A DNA stretch of 36,973 bases from Brevibacillus massiliensis (GCF_000311785.1 NZ_HE978537.1:28063-65035), one strand, 5' to 3'; counted from the first letter of the stretch, positions 1-11,142 are shown. The notes: generated by a model from the sequence alone, not told the origin. Numbers and translations are program-made.

Positions 1-64
1 CTGCCGGGGTTTTTCTTACTGTCTACAAAATGGGGTCTTGACCATAAGCGGCACAGCTTTCGTT

Positions 65-760
65 TTATTTCGCTCCCAATTTGATCAGCGCGCGGGCGGC
101 AGCCTGCTGTTCGGCCTCTTTTTTTGAACGGCCGATGCCGACGCCCAGAGGGTTGTCGTTGAGCAGCACCTCCGAGACGAACTCGCGGTTGTGCGCCGGC
201 CCCTTTTCCTGCACGATGCGATACTGAATCTCGCCGAGGTTATCCTGTTGGACGAATTCCTGCAGTTGGCTTTTAAAATCTGTCAACTGGGTAAATTCCC
301 CTTTGTCGATCAAGGGATAGACGTAGACTTCCAAGAAGCGGAAGACCGCATCAATCCCCTGATCGAGGTAAAGGGCGCCAATGAAGGCTTCGAATACGTC
401 AGCCAGCAGCGCCGGCCGCTGCCGGCCGCCTGTCATCTCTTCCCCCTTACCGAGCAGAACCATGTCGCCGAAACTAAGCAGCTCGGCAAATTTGACGAGA
501 GACGGTTCGCAGACGATGGCCGCCCGCAGCTTCGTCATCTCGCCCTCTGTCATCTTGGGAAACGTCTTGTAGAGGAACTGCGAAACAGCCAACTCCAACA
601 CCGCATCTCCCAGAAACTCGAGACGTTCATTGTCCTGGATTCGCCTGCCCCTCTGCTCGTTCACGTATGAAGAGTGGGTAAATGCCTGCCTGAGCACACT
701 CTCATTGTGAAAGTGAATGCCGATTTTTTTTTGGAGTTCTGCAAAATTCAACACTTCCAC
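65..760 (-). CDS. rnc: Ribonuclease III
   Basis: Endoribonuclease that cuts double-stranded RNA in rRNA and mRNA maturation. The 231-residue protein has the family signature [17 protein letters not shown] in its N-terminal catalytic domain (residues about 43-59) and a C-terminal double-stranded RNA-binding domain ending in [17 protein letters not shown]. Length is normal for the family. The start is a GTG behind GGAGGAAGGTA. It is the last gene of the minus-strand fatty-acid operon, 35 bp after fabF; acpP-rnc linkage is common in Bacillales, although here fabF lies between. The gene after it would lie beyond the left edge of the window. Confidence 0.97.
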   Translation of the reverse strand: MEVLNFAELQKKIGIHFHNESVLRQAFTHSSYVNEQRGRRIQDNERLEFLGDAVLELAVSQFLYKTFPKMTEGEMTKLRAAIVCEPSLVKFAELLSFGDMVLLGKGEEMTGGRQRPALLADVFEAFIGALYLDQGIDAVFRFLEVYVYPLIDKGEFTQLTDFKSQLQEFVQQDNLGEIQYRIVQEKGPAHNREFVSEVLLNDNPLGVGIGRSKKEAEQQAAARALIKLGAK

Positions 761-795
761 TACCTTCCTCCGCGTGGCCGGGCTCTCTGCCCGGC

Positions 796-2037
796 TTAGG
801 CCTCAAAACGTTTGAGGACGATTGTCGCGTTGTGCCCGCCAAAGCCAAACGTATTGGAGATGGCCACCTTCACATCGGCACGGCGCGCCTTGTTTGGCAC
901 ATAGTCCAGATCGCACTCGGGATCGGGATTATCCAGATTGATCGTCGGCGGCAAGATTTGATCCCGCAGGGCAAATGCCGTTGCAATCGCTTCTACACCG
1001 CCGGTGGCCCCGAGCAAGTGTCCGGTCATCGATTTGGTGGAACTGACCGCCAGCTTGTAGGCGTGATCGCCGAAGACCGTCTTGATCGCCCTGGTCTCGG
1101 CGATGTCGCCAATGTCGGTCGAGGTTCCGTGGGCGTTGATGTAGCCTACATCCTCGGGTCGGATCTCGGCGTCATGAAGCGCATCCTGCATGCAGCGGGC
1201 AGCCCCCTCCCCGTTCTCCGGCGGTGCGGTGATGTGGTGGGCGTCGCCGCTGAGTCCGTAGCCGATCACTTCCGCGATAATCGTCGCCCCCCGCTTTACG
1301 GCGTGTTCGTATTCCTCCAACACGAGGACTCCGGCGCCCTCGCTCATGACGAAGCCATCGCGATCCCGATCGAACGGGCGGCTCGCTTTTTGCGGTTCGT
1401 CGTTGCGGGTTGACATCGCTTTTGCCGAGCAGAAGCCGGCGATCGCCATCGGCCTGATCGTCGCCTCCGCTCCGCCGGTAATCATGACGTCGGCTTTGCC
1501 GTACTGAATCAGCTTAAACGCATCCCCGATCGCATTGGTCCCGGTGGCGCAAGCCGTCATCGCGCTGGATGTCGGCCCTTTTGCGCCCGTTTCAATGGAA
1601 ACGAGGCCGGCCGCCATATTGGCGATCATCATCGGAATGAAGAACGGGCTGACCCGTCGCGGCCCTTTTTCCATCAGTACGGTGTGCTGGTCCTCCCAGG
1701 TTGCCAGTCCGCCGATCCCCGAACCGATGTAGACGCCGACCCGCGGGGCAATTTCCGGTGTTATCTCCAGCTTGGCGTTTTGCAAGGCCATCTTCGACGC
1801 TGCCAGCGCGAATTGGGCAAAGCGGTCGGTCCGACGCACTTCCTTTTTATCCATGTACGCTTCCGGGTTAAAGTCTTTTACTTCCCCGGCGATCTGGGTC
1901 GGGTAGTCGGATACGTCAAACGAAGTAATTTTATCGATTCCGGACTTCCCTTCCAGCAAATTGTTCCAGAAAACGGCAGCATCGTTGCCCAATGAGGAAA
2001 TGACACCAACACCGGTAATAACCACTCTTCGTTTCAT
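796..2037 (-). CDS. fabF: Beta-ketoacyl-ACP synthase II
   Basis: Elongating condensing enzyme of type II fatty-acid synthesis: it joins malonyl-ACP to acyl-ACP in the cytoplasm. The Cys-His-His triad is visible: Cys in [13 protein letters not shown], His in [11 protein letters not shown] and His in [16 protein letters not shown] chose the ATG at 2037 (413 residues, MKRRVVITG) because AGAGGTG lies 6 nt upstream; a GTG at 2046 overlaps that ribosome-binding site and is less likely. It follows acpP in the operon after a gap of about 210 bp that holds two hairpins, so its expression could differ from that of acpP. Confidence 0.96.
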   Translation of the reverse strand: MKRRVVITGVGVISSLGNDAAVFWNNLLEGKSGIDKITSFDVSDYPTQIAGEVKDFNPEAYMDKKEVRRTDRFAQFALAASKMALQNAKLEITPEIAPRVGVYIGSGIGGLATWEDQHTVLMEKGPRRVSPFFIPMMIANMAAGLVSIETGAKGPTSSAMTACATGTNAIGDAFKLIQYGKADVMITGGAEATIRPMAIAGFCSAKAMSTRNDEPQKASRPFDRDRDGFVMSEGAGVLVLEEYEHAVKRGATIIAEVIGYGLSGDAHHITAPPENGEGAARCMQDALHDAEIRPEDVGYINAHGTSTDIGDIAETRAIKTVFGDHAYKLAVSSTKSMTGHLLGATGGVEAIATAFALRDQILPPTINLDNPDPECDLDYVPNKARRADVKVAISNTFGFGGHNATIVLKRFEA

Positions 2038-2117
2038 GACGTTCACCTCTATATCATCAAATCAGCTTTTATCGCTTCTATTCGTTCCTAGTTATGTCCA
2101 TTCTTCCCGAAAAAGTA

Positions 2118-2133
2118 CCCCTGCCTGCAGGGG
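2118..2133 (-). terminator. Hairpin between acpP and fabF, possible attenuator
   Basis: CCCCTG-CAGG-CAGGGG on the minus strand is followed by TAC and five T residues, so it could be a weak or partial terminator behind acpP. A second perfect 7-bp hairpin (GTCCCGT/ACGGGAC) sits at 2217-2234, nearer the acpP stop codon, without a T tract. The pair could stabilise acpP mRNA or reduce read-through into fabF and rnc. Confidence 0.45.
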
Positions 2134-2246
2134 CTGACTTCATCGGAATTGAAAAAAAAGGGTTTTCGTTATGTATTGGCAAATAAGTCAAGGGGTTCCA
2201 TTATGAAGGGAGAGAAGTCCCGTTTTCACGGGACTCCTACTTACTC

Positions 2247-2480
2247 TTACTGGCGGGACTCTATGTATTTTACTACCTCTCCCACAGTAGAGATTTTTTC
2301 AGCGTCTTCGTCGGAAATCTCCATATCGAACTCGTCTTCCAGTTCCATCACGAGCTCTACCACGTCAAGGGAATCAGCTCCCAGATCTTCCTTAAAGGAA
2401 GCTTCCATAACCACCTTTTCCTCTTCCACACCCAGACGATCAATGATGATCTTCTTCACACGGTCGAATGTATCAGCCAT
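2247..2480 (-). CDS. acpP: Acyl carrier protein
   Basis: Small acidic carrier (77 residues) that holds growing acyl chains on a 4'-phosphopantetheine arm. The attachment serine is Ser37 in [15 protein letters not shown], the classic DSL motif. It has the expected very acidic composition and ends in [10 protein letters not shown]. The ATG at 2480 follows GAGAGGGGGTGAGCAAAA. It lies between fabG and fabF, a usual place in Bacillales fatty-acid operons. The phosphopantetheine arm is built from coenzyme A, to which coaD and coaA in this window also contribute. Confidence 0.98.
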   Translation of the reverse strand: MADTFDRVKKIIIDRLGVEEEKVVMEASFKEDLGADSLDVVELVMELEDEFDMEISDEDAEKISTVGEVVKYIESRQ

Positions 2481-2560
2481 TTTTGCTCACCCCCTCTCCA
2501 AGTATTATACGGGAAGTCCTATATAAAAACCAGTTGTCACCCATTTGCTCAGAGCGGCCG

Positions 2561-4245
<1,685 letters not shown>

Positions 4246-4259
4246 CTCGCATCAACTCC

Positions 4260-5270
4260 CTACTCTTTTGCTTCGCGAGTCGACCACTTGCACAGGGCCG
4301 CTCCCCACGTCAATCCGCCGCCAAAGCCGACGAGCACGACGTTGTCTCCTTCTTTGAGGCGTCCGGCCTCAATCGCTTCGTCCAACGCCACCGGAATGGA
4401 CGCTGACGACATGTTGCCATAGCGGTCGAGGTTGATCACGACCTTCTCCTCGGACAGGCCGAAGCGCTTGACCGCGGCGTCGATAATCCGCCGGTTGGCC
4501 TGATGAGGCACCATCAAATCAATCTCTTCCTTGCTGATCCCCGCTTTCTCCAATACCGCCTCGGTTGCCGAGTTCATCACCTTGACGGCGAATTTAAACA
4601 CTTCCGATCCCGCCATCGAGATGTAGTGCTGCCGCTGTTCCACCGTTTCACTGGAAGCCGGCAAGCGCGAGCCTCCGCCCGGCAAAGAGAGCAGCGGGCC
4701 GCCGGACCCATCCGCACCAAGGTCAAACGCCAAAAAGCCCATGCCTTGTTCTACCGGACCGAGCAGAGCGGCACCCGCACCGTCTCCAAACAATACGCAG
4801 GTGTTGCGGTCTGTGTAATCCGTGATCTTGGACAGGCACTCGACCCCGACTACCAGCACGTAGCGGTACAGCCCATTGGCGATAAACTGGCTGGCCGTGG
4901 TGATGCCGTACAGGAAACCCGTGCAGGCCGCCGACACGTCCATCGCCGCAGCCTTTGCCGCCCCGAGTTTGTCCTGCAGGATGCAGGCCGTCGACGGAAA
5001 CATCATGTCTGGCGTGACGGTTGCCACGATGATCATATCCAATTCTCCCGGACGCACCTGCGCCTTCTCCAGCGCTATCTTCGCTGCTTCCAGGGCCAGA
5101 TCGGAGGAAGCCTGCTCCGGCGCGCTGATGCGGCGCTCGCGAATGCCGGTGCGGGTTACCACCCACTCGTCCGAGGTATCGACCATTTTTTCCAGATCGG
5201 CATTGGTCAGTACGCGTTCAGGTGTATATGAGCCAGTTGACAGGATGCCAACCGAGCGCAATCCCCTCAT
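4260..5270 (-). CDS. fabH: Beta-ketoacyl-ACP synthase III
   Basis: Starts fatty-acid chains by condensing acyl-CoA primers with malonyl-ACP; in Bacillales it usually prefers branched primers (family knowledge, not visible here). The catalytic Cys is in [12 protein letters not shown], the His in [12 protein letters not shown] and the Asn in [12 protein letters not shown]. The start is uncertain: GTG 5279 and ATG 5276 overlap the plsX stop, while ATG 5270 (336 residues, [13 protein letters not shown]) is better spaced from GAGAG. Close overlap with plsX suggests coupled translation. Confidence 0.95.
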   Translation of the reverse strand: MRGLRSVGILSTGSYTPERVLTNADLEKMVDTSDEWVVTRTGIRERRISAPEQASSDLALEAAKIALEKAQVRPGELDMIIVATVTPDMMFPSTACILQDKLGAAKAAAMDVSAACTGFLYGITTASQFIANGLYRYVLVVGVECLSKITDYTDRNTCVLFGDGAGAALLGPVEQGMGFLAFDLGADGSGGPLLSLPGGGSRLPASSETVEQRQHYISMAGSEVFKFAVKVMNSATEAVLEKAGISKEEIDLMVPHQANRRIIDAAVKRFGLSEEKVVINLDRYGNMSSASIPVALDEAIEAGRLKEGDNVVLVGFGGGLTWGAALCKWSTREAKE

Positions 5271-5275
5271 TATCA

Positions 5276-6283
5276 TCACTCTCTTTCGCTCTCTCTTCCT
5301 GCTTCCATCTCTTTTTGCACATAGCCGTTGACGTCTAACTGGGCAAACCGCGAAGCTACCAGGATCGCATTTTTAATCGCGTGGGCATTGGACGAGCCGT
5401 GTGCTTTTACCACCGGCCGGCGCAATCCCAAGAGCGGCGCTCCGCCGTACTCCGAGTAATCCAAGCGCGATTTGAAGCGGGTCAGACTTGGCTTTAGAAT
5501 AGCCGCTGCTATCTTATTCACGAAACTGGAGAGGAACTCCTTCTTTAACTGCGAAAAAATGGTCGAGACCGCGCCTTCCATCGACTTTAGCATCACGTTG
5601 CCGGAAAAGCCGTCGCAGACCAGCACGTCACACATTCCGTCGAGGACGTCGCGCGCCTCTACGTTGCCGATGAAGTTCACGTTGGAAGCAGCCAGCAGCG
5701 GATACACCGCTTTGGTCAGCTCGTTGCCTTTCGCTTCCTCCGTCCCTACGTTCAGCAGGGCAACAGTCGGTCTGTCGTAGCCCAGCACCTTTTCCGCGTA
5801 CAGACTGCCCATGATGGCGTACTGCAGCAGATGAAGCGGTTTGGCGTCCATATTGGCCCCTACGTCAAGGACCAGTGTCGCCTTGCTCTTCATGTTGGGA
5901 AAAAGCGCCGCCAATGCGGGCCGTTCGATCCCCTGCATCCGGCCAGCGATCAGCAGGCCGGCGGTCATCAAGGCGCCAGTGTTTCCGGCCGAGATGACCG
6001 CATCCACTTTTTCGTCCCGGGCCAATCCGACAGCCACCACCATCGAGGCGTCTTTTTTTCGTCTGACTGCCTTCACGGGCTCGTCATCCGGTTCGATCAC
6101 TTCACTGCAATGCAGCAATTCAATTCCTGGCGGCAGTTGTTCGGGCAAATGCGGCTTTACCTGGGCCTCATCACCCACCAGCACGATTTTTAAAGCCGGA
6201 TCGGCCAGGCAGGCCTGCACCGCTCCCTCTACGGTGCTGCGCGGGGCGTTGTCACCGCCCATAGCATCCAAGGCAATACGCAA
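5276..6283 (-). CDS. plsX: Phosphate acyltransferase PlsX
   Basis: Converts acyl-ACP to acyl-phosphate, the donor for the first acylation in phospholipid synthesis, and so links fatty-acid and membrane-lipid production. The 335-residue protein opens with [14 protein letters not shown], the PlsX signature, and contains [14 protein letters not shown] and [15 protein letters not shown]. The start is a TTG behind AGGAGGAAATTCTT. It follows fapR by 38 bp and overlaps the beginning of fabH. fapR-plsX adjacency is conserved in Bacillales. Confidence 0.97.
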   Translation of the reverse strand: MRIALDAMGGDNAPRSTVEGAVQACLADPALKIVLVGDEAQVKPHLPEQLPPGIELLHCSEVIEPDDEPVKAVRRKKDASMVVAVGLARDEKVDAVISAGNTGALMTAGLLIAGRMQGIERPALAALFPNMKSKATLVLDVGANMDAKPLHLLQYAIMGSLYAEKVLGYDRPTVALLNVGTEEAKGNELTKAVYPLLAASNVNFIGNVEARDVLDGMCDVLVCDGFSGNVMLKSMEGAVSTIFSQLKKEFLSSFVNKIAAAILKPSLTRFKSRLDYSEYGGAPLLGLRRPVVKAHGSSNAHAIKNAILVASRFAQLDVNGYVQKEMEAGRESERE

Positions 6284-6321
6284 AAGAATTTCCTCCTCTT
6301 AAGTTGAAGCGTTTAGCCAGA

Positions 6322-6888
6322 CTACACCGTTCCCGGCACCCGAAACACGCGAAACGTACCGGTGAAGACGGTCTCTCCCTGGACCTTTGTCTCAACCCGC
6401 ACCTTGCTTTCGTCCCCATCCCGGCTGCGAACTTCCGCCTTCGCGAACAGCTTTTCTCCAAGTTGCACGGGACGGACGAAGCGGATCCTGGCAGTAGCCG
6501 TCAGCGCGACATCCGCGTCAATGACGGCAACCGCCAGCGAGTTGGCTTGGGCAAAAATATAATGCCCCCTGGCGATCTTCGTCCGGGCAAATATGTGTTC
6601 TTCTTTTACTTCCAGCATGGAAAATCCGTATTTGTCCAACTGCAGCTCGATTACCTCGCCTATCACTTCGTCGATGTGAAGTGATTTCACGGTGTCAAAT
6701 CTTTTTTCAGCAACCGATTTGATTCTCTCACGCAGTTCGGGAATGCCCAACTCCAGGCGGTCGAGGCGAATCGTCTGAATGCTCACGCTAAACATCGCGG
6801 CCAGATCCTCGTCCGTGGCAAACGGATTGTCCGCAAGCGTCCGGGCAAGACGCTGCTGCCGTTCCCTCTTGGGTAATCGCACGGTCAT
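6322..6888 (-). CDS. fapR: Transcription factor FapR
   Basis: Malonyl-CoA-responsive repressor of fatty-acid and phospholipid genes. The N-terminal helix-turn-helix (DEDLAAMFSVSIQTIRLDRLELGI) is followed by a hot-dog-fold sensor domain that binds malonyl-CoA in characterised homologues. I use the ATG at 6888 (MTVRLPKRE), behind GGGGGGTGCCT; this gives 188 residues, the length of the B. subtilis protein, while an upstream GTG at 6912 lacks a good ribosome-binding site. A FapR palindrome lies 48 bp upstream, so it should repress its own operon. Confidence 0.96.
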   Translation of the reverse strand: MTVRLPKRERQQRLARTLADNPFATDEDLAAMFSVSIQTIRLDRLELGIPELRERIKSVAEKRFDTVKSLHIDEVIGEVIELQLDKYGFSMLEVKEEHIFARTKIARGHYIFAQANSLAVAVIDADVALTATARIRFVRPVQLGEKLFAKAEVRSRDGDESKVRVETKVQGETVFTGTFRVFRVPGTV

Positions 6889-6935
6889 AGGCACCCCCCT
6901 CTTGAAGAACACGACCTATGTATTACGATCAGTTT

Positions 6936-6952
6936 ATATTACCTGGTACTAA
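6936..6952 (-). promoter_or_regulatory. FapR operator
   Basis: The 17-bp site ATATTACCTGGTACTAA matches the published FapR consensus TTAGTACCTGGTACTAA at 15 of 17 positions, including the whole core from TACC rightward. It begins 3 bp downstream of the -10 box of the fapR promoter, so bound FapR would block transcription initiation. Confidence 0.9.
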
Positions 6953-6955
6953 GCC

Positions 6956-6984
6956 AGTATATGAGAACGGCAGGATTTTTTCAA
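6956..6984 (-). promoter_or_regulatory. Sigma-A promoter of the fapR-fab operon
   Basis: On the minus strand TTGAAA and TATACT are separated by exactly 17 bp. The -35 region overlaps an inverted repeat (CGGCAGG/CCTGCCG), and a separate hairpin CACTGGAT/ATCCAGTG at 6997-7017 lies just after the rpmF stop codon. Confidence 0.8.
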
Positions 6985-7020
6985 CCCTGCCGCCCGCACT
7001 GGATAAACAATCCAGTGGAA

Positions 7021-7191
7021 TTATTCCACCACTTTGTTTCCTTTATAAGTTCCGCAGCTCGGGCATACGCGATGCGCCAGCTTGTACTCGCCGCAATTGT
7101 CGCATTTGATCATGCCTGGGATTTCCAGTTTGAAGTGCGTACGGCGCATATTTTTACGGGTTTTGGAAGTTCTCCGCTGAGGTACTGCCAT
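7021..7191 (-). CDS. rpmF: 50S ribosomal protein L32
   Basis: Small ribosomal protein of 56 residues starting [17 protein letters not shown] and ending [10 protein letters not shown]. Four cysteines in two CxxC pairs (30/33 and 43/46) form the zinc ribbon of the C+ type of L32. The ATG at 7191 follows GAAGGAGGTGTTAGGAAG. It lies downstream of yceD, the widely conserved yceD-rpmF pairing, and directly upstream of the fapR promoter. It is too short to stand out in a simple ORF scan but is clear from its sequence. Confidence 0.97.
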   Translation of the reverse strand: MAVPQRRTSKTRKNMRRTHFKLEIPGMIKCDNCGEYKLAHRVCPSCGTYKGNKVVE

Positions 7192-7390
7192 CTTCCTAAC
7201 ACCTCCTTCAACTGATGATGTCGCAAAATCTGCATTTGCAAGTAAGAGTTAAGGCCTCTATTGAAGCACTCTCAGGAAAGAGCGACTGCAGTTTAGAGGA
7301 ATCCTTGATCTATGGATGGTGTCCCATCCGTTCAAAAATGAGCCGGCAATCCGAAGACGACAGCTTCATCTTGAAAACAAGTGAATGAAC

Positions 7391-7909
7391 TCATTCTTCT
7401 GTCTTAGAGAAAAAATCAGCCAAACCGGCCAGGCGGGGGTCAATTCTCTGGTTGTTGCACGAACAGGTCTGTTCATTTCGGTTTGCCCCGCAAGTCGGAC
7501 AAAGTCCCTTGCAATCTTCCATACACAGCGGAAATGCCGGTATCGCGAGCAGGAAGTCTTCCTGCAGAATCGGCTCCAGGTCAATTTCGTCCCCGGCCAC
7601 CTCGTGAAAATCGCTGTCCCCATCCTCCTGGACGTCGGCATCAGACGTGGCAAAGGTCTCTTGGAACGGGATCTGCACATGCTGTCGAAACGGCCCCAGA
7701 CAGCGGGCACAGACGAAATCGACATCGGCACTCAGCTTTCCCGTGACGTAGACAAGTCCGCCCAGCATGACCGCTTCACCAACCGTTTCGACCGGGGTCA
7801 AGCCGCGAATCTCCTGATGGCGGTTCTTCAGGTCTGCCGGTTCCAGGGTTGTACGAAAGGGCAGCGGTTCACCTTGTCGTGACTTAAGCTCTGCAATTTT
7901 AAGATTCAT
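7391..7909 (-). CDS. YceD/DUF177 family protein
   Basis: Protein of 172 residues of the DUF177 (YceD/YlbN) family, which is linked to 23S rRNA and large-subunit maturation and is nearly always encoded next to rpmF. Cysteines occur in VCARCLGPFRQHV and in CMEDCKGLCPTCGANRNEQTC, the conserved C-terminal metal-binding-like segment of the family. The ATG at 7909 follows GAGGTGAAGAGAC. It is transcribed from a consensus promoter with rpmF about 200 bp downstream. The exact molecular role is not visible in the sequence. Confidence 0.93.
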   Translation of the reverse strand: MNLKIAELKSRQGEPLPFRTTLEPADLKNRHQEIRGLTPVETVGEAVMLGGLVYVTGKLSADVDFVCARCLGPFRQHVQIPFQETFATSDADVQEDGDSDFHEVAGDEIDLEPILQEDFLLAIPAFPLCMEDCKGLCPTCGANRNEQTCSCNNQRIDPRLAGLADFFSKTEE

Positions 7910-7938
7910 GTCTCTTCACCTCAAGCACAACAAAGTTG

Positions 7939-7967
7939 ATTATAGCGGTAGCGGAAAGCTTTGTCAA
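7939..7967 (-). promoter_or_regulatory. Consensus sigma-A promoter for yceD-rpmF
   Basis: TTGACA and TATAAT at the ideal 17-bp spacing on the minus strand, with the predicted start about 22 bp before the yceD ATG. A perfect match of both hexamers fits strong constitutive expression of a ribosomal-protein operon. Confidence 0.9.
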
Positions 7968-8055
7968 CCAAATTAGCTTGACAGTGCAGGAAAAACCGAT
8001 TTGCCAAACCGGCCTTTGTCTCTTACACTCAAAAGAAAAAAGGAGCGGTCTGCTT

Positions 8056-9297
8056 TTGAAAACGGTCGGTCTTATTGTCGAATACAACCCGTTTCACAAC
8101 GGTCACCTGCACCACTTCACCGCTGCCAAGGCAGCCGTAGGGGCTGACGCCTGTGTCGCGGTCATGAGCGGCAATTTTCTGCAGCGCGGCGAACCCGCGA
8201 TCGTCTCCAAATGGGCCCGGGCGGAAATGGCGCTCTCCGTCGGGATCGATCTGGTCATCGAACTGCCGGTTCCCTTCGCTTGCGCCAATGCGGAAATCTT
8301 CGCTCACGGCGCCGTGTCGATCCTGGATCGCTTGGGAGTGGTCGACTTCCTTTGCTTCGGCAGCGAAAGCGGCGAACTGGAATGGATGCGTCTTTTGGCC
8401 AAAACCCTGGCGGACGAGCCGGCAGCATTCACCCGTTACCTGAAGGCCGGCTTGGCTGAGGGTCTCGCCTACCCCGTCGCCTATGCCGCGGCTGCCGGGC
8501 AGCTCATGCAGGACATGGGGTTTGGCCGCATCCCCATCGACCAGCCCAACAACATCCTGGGGCTCAATTACCTCCTCGCCCTGGAGCGGCAAAGCAGCCC
8601 GATCCAGGCCGCGACGATCAAACGACAGAAGGCCGGGTATCACCAGGAGACGATCACCGATAGCCGCATCGCCAGCGCTACCGCGATCAGAAAACTGATT
8701 TTCGACGCAAAGGGGGCGCTGCAAGAGCTGGCTTCCTTCGTCCCGCCAAGTGTCTTGGAGATCCTTTCGCGGGAGTTTGCGTCCGGCGCGGGACCGGTTT
8801 CGTGGGAACATTTTCGCCATCCCCTGTTCCACCGCTTGCTGCAGCTTACTCCCGAGGAGCTCTCCCGCCATCACGAAATAGAGGAGGGGGTGGAGTACCG
8901 ACTGAAACAAGCGGTAAAACGCGTCGAAACCGTCCGAGAACTGCTTTCGCAGGCGAAGACCCGCCGCTTTACCTGGAACCGCCTGCAGCGGATGCTGCTC
9001 AGTGTCCTGCTGGGTCTTGGCAAGGACGACATCGCCCGCTTTCAGTTAAAAGCGGGAGCGCCGTACGCCCGCGTGCTCGGCTTCAACGAGACGGGACAGG
9101 CGCTGCTTCACCGGGCAAAGCAATCGGGGCGCCTGCCGATTTACACCAAGGTACGCGACGGCATCCATCCGATGCTTGACCTCGACATTGTCGCCGACAG
9201 CTTGTACCGGCTGGCCCTGCCGAATCCCGGAAAGCTGCCGTTTACGCGGGAGTACCGCCAGGCGCCGATCAGGCGTGTTTCGGCTGCAGCTCCTTGA
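8056..9297 (+). CDS. tmcAL: tRNA(Met) cytidine acetate ligase
   Basis: Family of enzymes that activate acetate with ATP and acetylate the wobble cytidine of elongator tRNA-Met (B. subtilis YlbM). The nucleotidyltransferase motif HxGH is visible in VEYNPFHNGHLHHF close to the N-terminus. I use the TTG at 8056 behind AAAGGAG with 10-nt spacing, giving 413 residues, close to the usual length; an ATG at 7936 would add 40 residues unrelated to the family. Its 3' end overlaps the convergent ylbL gene by 29 bp. Confidence 0.94.
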   Translation: MKTVGLIVEYNPFHNGHLHHFTAAKAAVGADACVAVMSGNFLQRGEPAIVSKWARAEMALSVGIDLVIELPVPFACANAEIFAHGAVSILDRLGVVDFLCFGSESGELEWMRLLAKTLADEPAAFTRYLKAGLAEGLAYPVAYAAAAGQLMQDMGFGRIPIDQPNNILGLNYLLALERQSSPIQAATIKRQKAGYHQETITDSRIASATAIRKLIFDAKGALQELASFVPPSVLEILSREFASGAGPVSWEHFRHPLFHRLLQLTPEELSRHHEIEEGVEYRLKQAVKRVETVRELLSQAKTRRFTWNRLQRMLLSVLLGLGKDDIARFQLKAGAPYARVLGFNETGQALLHRAKQSGRLPIYTKVRDGIHPMLDLDIVADSLYRLALPNPGKLPFTREYRQAPIRRVSAAAP

Positions 9298-10351
9298 GAT
9301 ATCGAATGGCGTCATCCACCGTTTTGACAGGGACGATCTTCATCGCGGAGCCGATTTTTTTGGCCGTTTCAACCGCTTCCTCGTAGTTGGAGATGCCCGG
9401 TCCCGGGTCGTTGGGGGCAAAAAAGATTTCCGCACCGGTAGCGTTGGCGGCGACGATCTTGTGGTTGATTCCGCCAATCCTGCCGACCGTTCCGTCCGGG
9501 TTGATCGATCCGGTGCCGGCGATCCGGTAGCCCCGCGTCAGATCGACGCCGGTCTCCAGTTGATCGAAGATTTCCAGCGTCATCATCAATCCGGCGGATG
9601 GCCCCCCGATGCCTTGGGAGGCGATGGTCACTTTCTTCGGCACCTCGATCAGCAGTTTATTATCCCGGCGTATCCCCAGCCCGACCCGCCTGTCCTGACC
9701 GGGTCCTTGCGGCGGCAGCAGTGCCAATGCGACTTGCGCCTGCAGCTCCCGGCCGCCGCGCTCATATGTAATGTCCACTTTGTCGCCTGCTTTTTTGCCG
9801 TTTAGGTAGGAGCTCAGCTCATCCGCGGTCAGTACCCGGTGCTGATCCACCCGGGTGATCACATCTCCGACCTTGAGCACTTCACCCGCCGGCATCCCCT
9901 TTACGCCTCCGAGCACCAGCACGCCCTGCGGTTCGATTTTCACATCGTAGCCAGCGCGTTGAAACGCAACGGCCTCTGCCAGTTTTTGAGAATTTTTCAT
10001 CACTTCCAACTCGCGCTGGGTGTACTCTTCCTCCGACTCTCCTTCATCGACGACCAGGTTCTTATCTATCAGCTCCGCGTCCGGCGACAGCTTGGCGTAA
10101 AGGTACCAGATCGGCGTAGCCTGTCCCATGCGAACCGTCGTCAGCATAAACGTCCCTTGTTCGTCCTTTGTCCCGCCCTCCACGGTGACCATCGGCGAAA
10201 GCTCGATGGCAGAACCGGGGCGGGTCACGTAGTAGGGCAGCGGGATGTATGCGGAAAGCACGATCAACGCACAGGCGGCTGCCAGCCACCACTGCAGTCG
10301 TCTCAGCCTTTTTCTTGATCGTTCGCGCTGCATATCCGCCTGCTCGGTCAC
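9269..10351 (-). CDS. SepM/YlbL family PDZ-Lon membrane protease
   Basis: Membrane-anchored serine protease with one N-terminal transmembrane helix (residues about 20-40, WWLAAACALIVLSAYI), a PDZ domain (LVLGGVKGMPAGEVLKVGDVI) and a C-terminal Lon-type S16 domain with the Ser in GGPSAGLMM and the Lys in GGINHKIVAA. Homologues process pheromones in streptococci (SepM); the Bacillus role is less defined. The GTG at 10351 overlaps the ylbK stop by 4 bp and follows GGGAGG, so translation is probably coupled; an ATG at 10366 is poorly spaced. The 3' end overlaps tmcAL. Confidence 0.92.
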   Translation of the reverse strand: MTEQADMQRERSRKRLRRLQWWLAAACALIVLSAYIPLPYYVTRPGSAIELSPMVTVEGGTKDEQGTFMLTTVRMGQATPIWYLYAKLSPDAELIDKNLVVDEGESEEEYTQRELEVMKNSQKLAEAVAFQRAGYDVKIEPQGVLVLGGVKGMPAGEVLKVGDVITRVDQHRVLTADELSSYLNGKKAGDKVDITYERGGRELQAQVALALLPPQGPGQDRRVGLGIRRDNKLLIEVPKKVTIASQGIGGPSAGLMMTLEIFDQLETGVDLTRGYRIAGTGSINPDGTVGRIGGINHKIVAANATGAEIFFAPNDPGPGISNYEEAVETAKKIGSAMKIVPVKTVDDAIRYLKELQPKHA

Positions 10352-11142
10352 TCTTCTCCCTCCCATGCCTCAATCAGTTCTTTGATGCGGTCTACGTGCT
10401 CCAGTGCCGTCCGCTCCCCTTCGGCGATGATTTCCTCGATTCCGGTGTAGGAGATACTGCTATAGTGTCCAACATTCGGGCGGATTACCAGGTCGGCTGC
10501 AAGCATCTGGTGCCGCAAAATCTCCCGCTCCATCACGTCGATCGCCTGGGCGATGACATCAAAGATGGACCCCACCTTCATCTTTACGTCAAACTGCGCG
10601 ACGTCGACGGCAATCACAATGTCGGCACCCATCTCCCTGGTGACGGTGACCGGCACTCTGTCGATGACCCCGCCGTCGACCAAGAGCCGCTCCCCCACCC
10701 GCTCCGGGATAAAGATGCCGGGGATCGAAATGCTGGCGCGAACCGCCCGATCAACCGGCCCCCTGCGGAATACGACCCGCTCGCCGGTCTCGATGTCCGT
10801 CGCGACAATCGCCAGCGGCTTGCTAAGCTCTTCGATTTTCTTTCCGTGCGTCAACAGACGGACGAGTTCCTTGATCTTCTGGCCGGCGACAAAGCCAAGG
10901 GTGGGTACGGTCACGTCCAGCCAATGCTTCCGCTTCAGATGAATCGCCAGCTTTTCCATCATGGCGGGCTCGATATCGTTCGCAAAAAACGCGCCAATCA
11001 ACCCGCCCATGCTGCTGCCCGCCACGAAGTCGATCGGGATCCGGTGAGCTTCGAGCACCTTCAGCACCCCGATGTGGGCGAACCCGCGAGCCCCGCCGGA
11101 GCCAAGAGCCAGGCCGACTTTTGGTGTTCGTTTGACAGTCAC
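10348..11142 (-). CDS. Patatin-like phospholipase family protein (YlbK)
   Basis: Putative lipid acyl hydrolase of 264 residues. The oxyanion-hole motif GSGGARG follows VGLAL, the nucleophile elbow GxSxG appears as GSSMG, and the catalytic Asp is in LLVDGGVIDRVPV: the Ser-Asp dyad of the RssA/YlbK patatin group. The start is a GTG behind GAGGGAGGGAAATGAA. It is immediately upstream of, and overlaps, the SepM-like protease gene, the order conserved around ylbK-ylbL in Bacillales. The substrate is unknown. Confidence 0.93.
   Translation of the reverse strand: MTVKRTPKVGLALGSGGARGFAHIGVLKVLEAHRIPIDFVAGSSMGGLIGAFFANDIEPAMMEKLAIHLKRKHWLDVTVPTLGFVAGQKIKELVRLLTHGKKIEELSKPLAIVATDIETGERVVFRRGPVDRAVRASISIPGIFIPERVGERLLVDGGVIDRVPVTVTREMGADIVIAVDVAQFDVKMKVGSIFDVIAQAIDVMEREILRHQMLAADLVIRPNVGHYSSISYTGIEEIIAEGERTALEHVDRIKELIEAWEGEE

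Noticed and set aside
2160-2200. TTGACT on the minus strand between acpP and fabF as a -35 box for fabF
   Set aside because: No acceptable -10 hexamer lies 16-18 bp downstream.
4503-5231. Long plus-strand open frame opposite fabH
   Set aside because: It is an antisense shadow of a high-GC gene; the product is Arg/His-rich and has no ribosome-binding site or family resemblance.
7192-7390. Small hairpins between yceD and rpmF (for example GGATGG/CCATCC at about 7315-7330) as a ribosomal leader or riboswitch
   Set aside because: They are short, lack a terminator T tract and match no leader family that I recognise.
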